Shown here piece by piece: positions 59,394 to 64,000 of a stretch of 64,000 nt of DNA; position 1 is the stretch's first letter; each line of letters starts with the position of its first letter. This DNA is from an uncultured Roseburia sp. (GTDB lineage Bacteria; Bacillota; Clostridia; Lachnospirales; Lachnospiraceae). Made by a program: the position numbers and the translations under genes. The notes under the pieces are model-generated. The model made no database searches, was not told where the DNA came from, and saw only the letters and a program-made list of their open reading frames with translations. The stretch spans positions 288,524-352,523 of the forward strand of contig CAKRDK010000001.1 in the NCBI GenBank assembly GCA_934309475.1, read 5' to 3'.

Positions 59394-60752
59394 TTACAGG
59401 AAAATGTATTTGCAGACAAAGAGAACTGCAAGCACGTACATAAGCGGTGTGATTTTCTTTGCTTTTCCGCAGATAACATTGATAACAACGTAAGAGATAA
59501 CGCCGATTGCGATACCTTCTGAAATGCTGTACATCAATGGCATTGCAAGGATGCAAAGGTATGCAGGAACTGCTTCTGTCACATCTGAGAAGTCGATTTC
59601 TAACACGGCAGAAATCATTAAAAATCCAACGAAAATCAATGCCGGTGCTGTTGCAAATCCCGGAATTGCTGTAAAGATTGGTGCAAAGAAAATTGCCAGT
59701 AAGAACAGGAAACCTGTTACAACAGAAGAAAGACCTGTTCTAGCGCCCGCACCTACACCTGCTGAGCTCTCTACGAATGTTGTTGTGGTGGAAGTACCAA
59801 AAACTGCTCCGACAGAAGTTGCAATTGCATCTGCAAGTAAAGCAGGTTTGATTCTTGGTAATTTTTCTTCTTCATCTAACATATCAGCCTTTGTTGCAAC
59901 ACCAATCAATGTTCCGATTGTATCAAACATATCTACAAATAAGAATGATAATAAAATAACGATAAAGTTAAAAATACTTACATTCGAAAAGTCAGCTTTA
60001 AAGCACTGCCCGAATGTTTTTCCAAAAGCAGAGAAATCTGTCATGGAAAGGGTCGGATATAAGGAATAGAAACCGTTATCAGCATCAATATGATAAATGC
60101 CTGTTGCCTGGCAGATCATACCCAGTACCCAGGTAGCGATAATACCGATTAAGATTGCTCCCTTGAATCCTTTCACGTATAAGACAACCGTAATTACAAG
60201 TCCAATCAGTGCAAGTACGGCACAGATTCCCTCTGTATGCCAGTTTCCGGCGAAATCAACATAAGATAACAAAGTAGAATCATTGTTTACAACAAGATGC
60301 GCACCCTGTAAACCGATGAACGCAATGAAAAGACCGATACCAGCACTCACACCCTTTTTCAGGTTGCTTGGAATTGCGTTAAAGATTGCTTCACGTACAT
60401 TTGTAAGTGAAAGCACGATAAAAATCAGACCTTCCGCAAATACTGCCATCAATGCAACGCGCCAGTCATATCCCATTCCAAGACATACTGTGTATGCAAA
60501 GTATGCATTTAATCCCATACCCGGTGCTAATGCAAACGGATAATTTGCCATGAGTGCCATTGCCAATGTTCCCACAAATGATGCAAGACAGGTTGCAATC
60601 AATACCGCTGTCGCATCCATTCCGGAAGCGGAAAGCATTGTCGGATTGACAGCAAGAATGTATGCCATTGTCATAAATGTGGTAATTCCCGCTAATACTT
60701 CTGTTTTTACAGTCGTATTATTTTCTTTTAAATGAAAAAATTTTTCTAACAT
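59394..60752 (-). CDS. NCS2-family purine permease (PbuG/AzgA-like)
   Basis: The 452-residue protein has about twelve to fourteen membrane segments, starting MLEKFFHLKENNTTVKTEVLAGITTFMTMAYILAVNP in abbreviated view. It includes FALAPGMGLNAYFAYTV and TTTTFVESSAGVGAGARTGLSSVVTG, typical of the AzgA subfamily that imports adenine, guanine or hypoxanthine with protons. It lies 26 bases after apt, so the pair forms a purine salvage operon. No purine riboswitch was seen. Confidence 0.93.
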   Translation of the reverse strand: MLEKFFHLKENNTTVKTEVLAGITTFMTMAYILAVNPTMLSASGMDATAVLIATCLASFVGTLAMALMANYPFALAPGMGLNAYFAYTVCLGMGYDWRVALMAVFAEGLIFIVLSLTNVREAIFNAIPSNLKKGVSAGIGLFIAFIGLQGAHLVVNNDSTLLSYVDFAGNWHTEGICAVLALIGLVITVVLYVKGFKGAILIGIIATWVLGMICQATGIYHIDADNGFYSLYPTLSMTDFSAFGKTFGQCFKADFSNVSIFNFIVILLSFLFVDMFDTIGTLIGVATKADMLDEEEKLPRIKPALLADAIATSVGAVFGTSTTTTFVESSAGVGAGARTGLSSVVTGFLFLLAIFFAPIFTAIPGFATAPALIFVGFLMISAVLEIDFSDVTEAVPAYLCILAMPLMYSISEGIAIGVISYVVINVICGKAKKITPLMYVLAVLFVCKYIFL

Positions 60753-60778
60753 TTTTTAAAACCCTACTCTCTCGTATT

Positions 60779-61303
60779 TTATTTTCCTTCGTATGTGATG
60801 ACAGAAGCAACGTCATATTTTGCAAGCTTCTCTCTTCCTTTTAATCCTGCAAGCTCCATCAAAAACAGAACTTTCACGACTTCTCCGCCAAGCTGTTCAA
60901 TCAGTTTGCATCCGGCTTCAATGGTTCCGCCTGTCGCAATCAGATCATCTACCACAACGACTTTCTGTCCCGGCAGAATGGCATCCTTGTGCATCTCAAT
61001 GGTAGCATGTCCATACTCAAGCTCATAATCTGCAGAGATTGTCTCGCAAGGAAGCTTTCCTTTTTTACGGATTGGTACAAAAGCTTTTCCAAGTGCATAT
61101 GCAATTGGTGCACCAAAAATAAATCCTCTTGACTCTGCTCCGACTACCACGTCAAAGTCAACGCCATCTAATAACTGAATCATAGAGTCGATGGCAAGTT
61201 TGAAACCGTCCGGATCCTGAATCACGCTTGTCACATCGCGGAACATGATACCCGGCTCTGGAAAATCTGGAATCGTTCTGACATATTCTTCGATTTTCTT
61301 CAT
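60779..61303 (-). CDS. apt: Adenine phosphoribosyltransferase
   Basis: The 174-residue protein matches Apt in length and in the motifs VVGAESRGFIFG and the PRPP-binding KVVVVDDLIATGGTI. It converts adenine and PRPP to AMP. The ATG at 61303 (MKKIEEYVRTIPDFPEPGI) has AGGAGGAG upstream; the frame continues nine codons more without support. Confidence 0.95.
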   Translation of the reverse strand: MKKIEEYVRTIPDFPEPGIMFRDVTSVIQDPDGFKLAIDSMIQLLDGVDFDVVVGAESRGFIFGAPIAYALGKAFVPIRKKGKLPCETISADYELEYGHATIEMHKDAILPGQKVVVVDDLIATGGTIEAGCKLIEQLGGEVVKVLFLMELAGLKGREKLAKYDVASVITYEGK

Positions 61304-61356
61304 TGATATACTCCTCCTCTTGTATCGCATATTTATTTTTTAGCCTTATGATACTT

Positions 61357-61431
61357 AGAAGCCTGACTTATAAATCAGGCTTCTTTAAAAAACTACCTTA
61401 TAGTTATATCATCTTTTTACAGAATATTCAA
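61357..61431 (-). promoter_or_regulatory. apt promoter and leader hairpin
   Basis: The minus-strand promoter is TTGAAT (61426-61431), 17 bases, TATAAC (61403-61408). The leader contains a 10-pair hairpin AGAAGCCTGA/TCAGGCTTCT (61357-61384). It lacks a following U-run on this strand; its role is unknown. Confidence 0.6.
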
Positions 61432-61459
61432 TGTTTCCGGCAAACTTTATTATTTTCTG

Positions 61460-62188
61460 TTACTCATTCTGCTGCATAAAAGATGTTACATAATCTGCCG
61501 CCTGCTCCCACTGCTCCACATTCGAAATGGTCGCCGTTCCGTCCCCTTTCTGGACTCCGTAGTTTCCAAACTGGGCATGGTTGCCACCCTGTATCACGAC
61601 CTCAAACATCTGCGGTGCCAAATCCTTTGCAGCAAGATATTTATCCATATTTAAAACACCGTCTTCACTGCCGTAAAGTGACAGCACAAACAGGTCATCG
61701 GAGATTTCTTTGGTCGGGTATGCTGCGAATAAGATAAGTCCCTCAAATTCTCCCGTATGGTCTGCCACATAATCTGCTGCCATTGCCCCTCCGAGCGAAT
61801 GACCACCAATATACCAGTGCGCAATCTGCGGGAAATCCTTCATCACATCCGTCGCAGCATCCTCATCGAACACGGCAAGGCGAAGCGGCATTTTCACCAG
61901 AATCGCACAGCATCCTCCGTTTACAATCTCACAGAGCAACGGCTCATATGCTTCCGCTTCCACTTTTCCTCCCGGATAAAAAATAAATGCCGTATCGCTT
62001 CCGGTATCTCCATATACAATATAATTATCATACTCCGTCTTTGCGATGTTTTCCTCCTCGGCAAACGTGACATCAACGGCATGATAATAGTTTGACACAT
62101 AGACTCCAAAGGCAAGTGCCACTACAACGACAAGAGCAGCGAGACCAATTCCCACCGCTTTCGCTATCTTTTTTCCATTCTTTTTCAT
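61460..62188 (-). CDS. Membrane-anchored alpha/beta hydrolase
   Basis: The 242-residue protein has an N-terminal membrane helix (residues about 10-32), so the domain is probably outside. The alpha/beta hydrolase fold shows the nucleophile elbow YIGGHSLGGAMAADY, the acid in LYGSEDGVL and the histidine in IQGGNHAQFGNYG. The opening FIFYPGGKVEAEAYEPLL marks the Abhydrolase_5-like group. Substrate is unknown. The start has an AGGAA site. A TGCTATAAT extended -10 box lies at 62235-62243 upstream. Confidence 0.88.
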   Translation of the reverse strand: MKKNGKKIAKAVGIGLAALVVVVALAFGVYVSNYYHAVDVTFAEEENIAKTEYDNYIVYGDTGSDTAFIFYPGGKVEAEAYEPLLCEIVNGGCCAILVKMPLRLAVFDEDAATDVMKDFPQIAHWYIGGHSLGGAMAADYVADHTGEFEGLILFAAYPTKEISDDLFVLSLYGSEDGVLNMDKYLAAKDLAPQMFEVVIQGGNHAQFGNYGVQKGDGTATISNVEQWEQAADYVTSFMQQNE

Positions 62189-62277
62189 TGCTATTTCCTC
62201 ATTTTCTAAATTCTTTTCATAATTTTCCTTGTCTATTATAGCACCCGCCCGTATTTTTTCCAGTGGTTTCTTTTTCT

Positions 62278-63513
62278 TTATGAACCGGATGGAATACGTG
62301 CAAGATATCGCGTTCCATCCTGCTCCACGAGCGTTAGAACCGGAATGTGTTTCTTACGAAGCTGATGCACAATCGGATAAATTCGGAAAACATCTCCCTG
62401 CACATACACAACTTCCGGTTTTTCTTTTAAAATCTGTTTCACCTGCTCTTTGATATGGCTCTTCCATTCTTGCTTTTCCATCAAAACTTCCCCGTAGATT
62501 CCCTGCACCGCAAATTCCGGAAAATCCGGCAGCGCACAGTGTACGATTCGGGCATGTTCCATTCCTGGCAATTTCTGTAAAAGCTCGTCCACTTCCCCTT
62601 CCTCGCCAAGATTTACAAGCACTGGTTCTTCTTCAAAACAGGATAAGCTGATCTTACATGCTGCCACGGCGTCTTCTAATGTGCCTGCCGTCATCAGAAA
62701 GCCTCCCTTATGGCAAAAACCTGCACTGAGCAGTCCTGTCGCCTGCACCAGTTCTTCGTTTTCTAACCCCAGCCATTTTTCCGGGAAACTGCACTTATAA
62801 TTCATGGAATATTCGCGTTTTTGTGGCTGGATACAATATCCGCCCCGGTTAGACGGAAATATCACAAATGCAATTTCGGTCTCTGAGAGTCTCTTCTGAC
62901 ACGGAATAAATTCCGGCAGAACCAGTATTTTTGCCTCATCTTCCGGTTTTTCCCCTGTCATAAGTGCTTTCTGCTGTGCCTCTAACACTTCCTCAATCCG
63001 TTTATCTGCCCGCTCATTTCCAAGATACCGCTCGAATTTATTCTCCAAAATCATCCCGGCTACGCCGACTGCCCGGAAAAATGCATCATCGCTGCTGCCA
63101 GGTGCATCCCACGCCGGATTGAAATTTCCAATCAATGTTGCAAGTTCATTTTTCTCTCCGGTATTATCATTATTATCAAGCGGCTGCACAAACGCTTCAT
63201 CAAAAGTCTGCGCGAGTTCCTCGCCTAAGATTCCTGCTCCTAACTGCTCCCAGAGAAGTCCAAATGCTGCATACGGCACACCATTTTCTCGGACTCTGCT
63301 GTCTTTCTGATGATGGTCATACGCCCCGCGTCCAATGTCAAATACAATCCCATCAAAATCTTCCGGAACTTTATTGCCACGCGTAATCGTAATCTCCGGG
63401 TTTAAATAGAGCAATAATGCTGATGAGAAAACATCGTCTGCGTGAAACTTCCCGCCGTGGGTAAATGCTTTTGCATCTTTTTTAGTAATCTGTTGTAATA
63501 ATGTATGATTCAT
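62278..63513 (-). CDS. MYG1-family protein with C-terminal extension
   Basis: The 411-residue protein has the MYG1/DHH-like signatures FTHGGKFHADDVFSSALL, VFDIGRGAYDHHQKD, FPSNRGGYCIQPQ and FCHKGGFLMTAGT. Eukaryotic MYG1 is a 3'-5' RNA exonuclease; the bacterial role is not established. Bacterial members that I know are about 290 residues. Here about 120 residues follow (VLVNLGEEGEVDELLQKL ... VYVQGDVFRIYPIVHQLRKKHIPVLTLV), resembling a small alpha/beta domain. The ATG at 63513 has AGGA seven bases upstream. Confidence 0.85.
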   Translation of the reverse strand: MNHTLLQQITKKDAKAFTHGGKFHADDVFSSALLLYLNPEITITRGNKVPEDFDGIVFDIGRGAYDHHQKDSRVRENGVPYAAFGLLWEQLGAGILGEELAQTFDEAFVQPLDNNDNTGEKNELATLIGNFNPAWDAPGSSDDAFFRAVGVAGMILENKFERYLGNERADKRIEEVLEAQQKALMTGEKPEDEAKILVLPEFIPCQKRLSETEIAFVIFPSNRGGYCIQPQKREYSMNYKCSFPEKWLGLENEELVQATGLLSAGFCHKGGFLMTAGTLEDAVAACKISLSCFEEEPVLVNLGEEGEVDELLQKLPGMEHARIVHCALPDFPEFAVQGIYGEVLMEKQEWKSHIKEQVKQILKEKPEVVYVQGDVFRIYPIVHQLRKKHIPVLTLVEQDGTRYLARIPSGS

Positions 63514-63679
63514 AGTGATTCCTGTCATTTCCTTTTTGTATTATTTTTTCTTATTTTAGCACAGGTTTTCCGAAAACTCCATTCTGGTGCATTGTGTTTT
63601 CTTGTATGGAGCTATATTCCCATTTTTCAGTACGATTATTTTATCCGCTTCCTCTGCCAGAATATCAGCTTATAAAAAC

Positions 63680-63715
63680 AAAAAATCAGCGTTAGCTTTT
63701 CGTCTGACTCTGATT
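63680..63715 (-). terminator. Terminator after the toxin remnant
   Basis: AATCAG and internal bases pair imperfectly with CTGATT around GAAAA on the minus strand, followed by UUUUUU. Confidence 0.55.
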
Positions 63716-63726
63716 CCCCATATATC

Positions 63727-63828
63727 TTATATTTTATTTGGATAATTCTCTAACTGATGAAAAATACCGACAACATTTACAACATCCGCTCTCACATCAA
63801 AAATGATGATATAATTCATCTGTGGCAT
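63727..63828 (-). pseudogene. RelE/ParE-family toxin remnant (C-terminal part)
   Basis: A 33-codon frame reads MPQMNYIIIFDVRADVVNVV and then GIFHQLENYPNKI. This matches the last strand and tail of RelE/ParE toxins (YRIIY..., then V.IL.I.H..QNY). The N-terminal two thirds of such a toxin and an antitoxin gene are not found nearby, so this is probably a decayed toxin-antitoxin module. A GAGGTG precedes the ATG, so a short peptide could still be made. Confidence 0.55.
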
Positions 63829-63917
63829 AATATACACCTCTTTATTTCTAGTCTAATAATACCATAATTAGCCTTTTTGTACCATTTTCCTCCAATCACC
63901 AATTTTTATACAAATAA

Positions 63918-63949
63918 CCCCATCAAGCAGATTATACTACTTGATGGGG
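63918..63949. terminator. Hairpin, likely terminator of a gene beyond the window
   Basis: CCCCATCAAG (63918-63927) pairs perfectly with CTTGATGGGG (63940-63949). A moderately U-rich sequence follows on the minus strand. Confidence 0.5.
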
Positions 63950-64000
63950 TCAATTCACATAATATATTCAATTCTACAGTAACATTACTACTTCGACCTC

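Larger units (their letters stand above)
63514..64000. other. Gene-poor right end of window
   Basis: Apart from the 33-codon toxin remnant and two hairpins listed separately, I see no convincing gene in this 487-base stretch. The sequence is AT-rich. A TGCTAAAAT extended -10 box near 63554-63562 may serve the MYG1 gene. Confidence 0.6.

Noticed and set aside
60753..61459. Purine riboswitch before apt or the NCS2 permease
   Set aside because: The leader lacks the conserved junction bases of purine riboswitches; only a simple hairpin is present, and the permease gene has just 26 bases upstream.

Overview
The window looks like chromosomal DNA of a spore-forming gut Firmicute, most likely Lachnospiraceae (Roseburia/Agathobacter-like). 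The basis is moderate GC, strong AGGAGG-type ribosome binding sites, spoIVA, DUF3793 and DUF1284 proteins, GPH sugar symporters, a giant wall-anchored GH13 amylase and many SipW-type secretion signals. No rRNA, tRNA, phage, insertion sequence or CRISPR array was seen. Nearly all genes are on the minus strand; the exceptions are a CLC transporter and larB-larC.

Layout: (1) 1-2.9 kb: an MBL-fold hydrolase fragment, spoIVA and a diacylglycerol-kinase-like lipid kinase. (2) 3-9 kb: a maltodextrin module with solute-binding protein, two permeases, a LacI-type regulator and malQ, controlled from a promoter with tandem operator-like sites. (3) 9.2-13.7 kb: CLC transporter, DUF1284 protein, bioY, asparaginase and threonine aldolase. 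(4) 13.8-20.9 kb: a complete trp operon in the order E-G-C-F-B-A-D behind a tryptophan T-box. Related palindromic elements abut the terminators at both ends of it. (5) 21-29.6 kb: a glycoside locus with GH36 alpha-galactosidase, GPH symporter, an unassigned GT-B-like protein, a GH2 enzyme and a TetR regulator with two operator-like inverted repeats. (6) 29.8-31.7 kb: larB-larC for the nickel-pincer cofactor. (7) 31.8-38.2 kb: a 1725-residue surface amylase and a membrane protein with palindromic operators.

(8) 38.4-53.6 kb is the most unusual part: a surface-fibre (TasA/pilus-like) locus. It encodes a class B sortase, two SipW-type signal peptidases, four small proteins with SipW-type or related signals, a 1446-residue fibro-slime/von Willebrand-A adhesin, two membrane-anchored surface proteins (one with a KTGD sorting signal), a zinc-ribbon membrane protein, two relatives of a small WQG protein, and a SARP-type regulator ending in a degenerate GGDEF domain. 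Three promoters here share one exact layout: TGTGAC, 5 bases, TGTGAC, 10 bases, then a -10 box. The direct repeats have an 11-base period. This is the arrangement expected for a SARP activator, so I propose that the locus regulator drives all three transcripts.

(9) 53.7-64 kb: a GreA-family factor; Sfp-type phosphopantetheinyl transferase, Hpt protein, and a receiver/GGDEF-like/EAL protein; a chemotaxis receptor; a DUF3793 protein behind a probable metal-responsive promoter and terminator; apt with a purine permease; an alpha/beta hydrolase; a long MYG1 protein; and a RelE/ParE toxin remnant.

All functions are read from motifs and order. No database search was possible.
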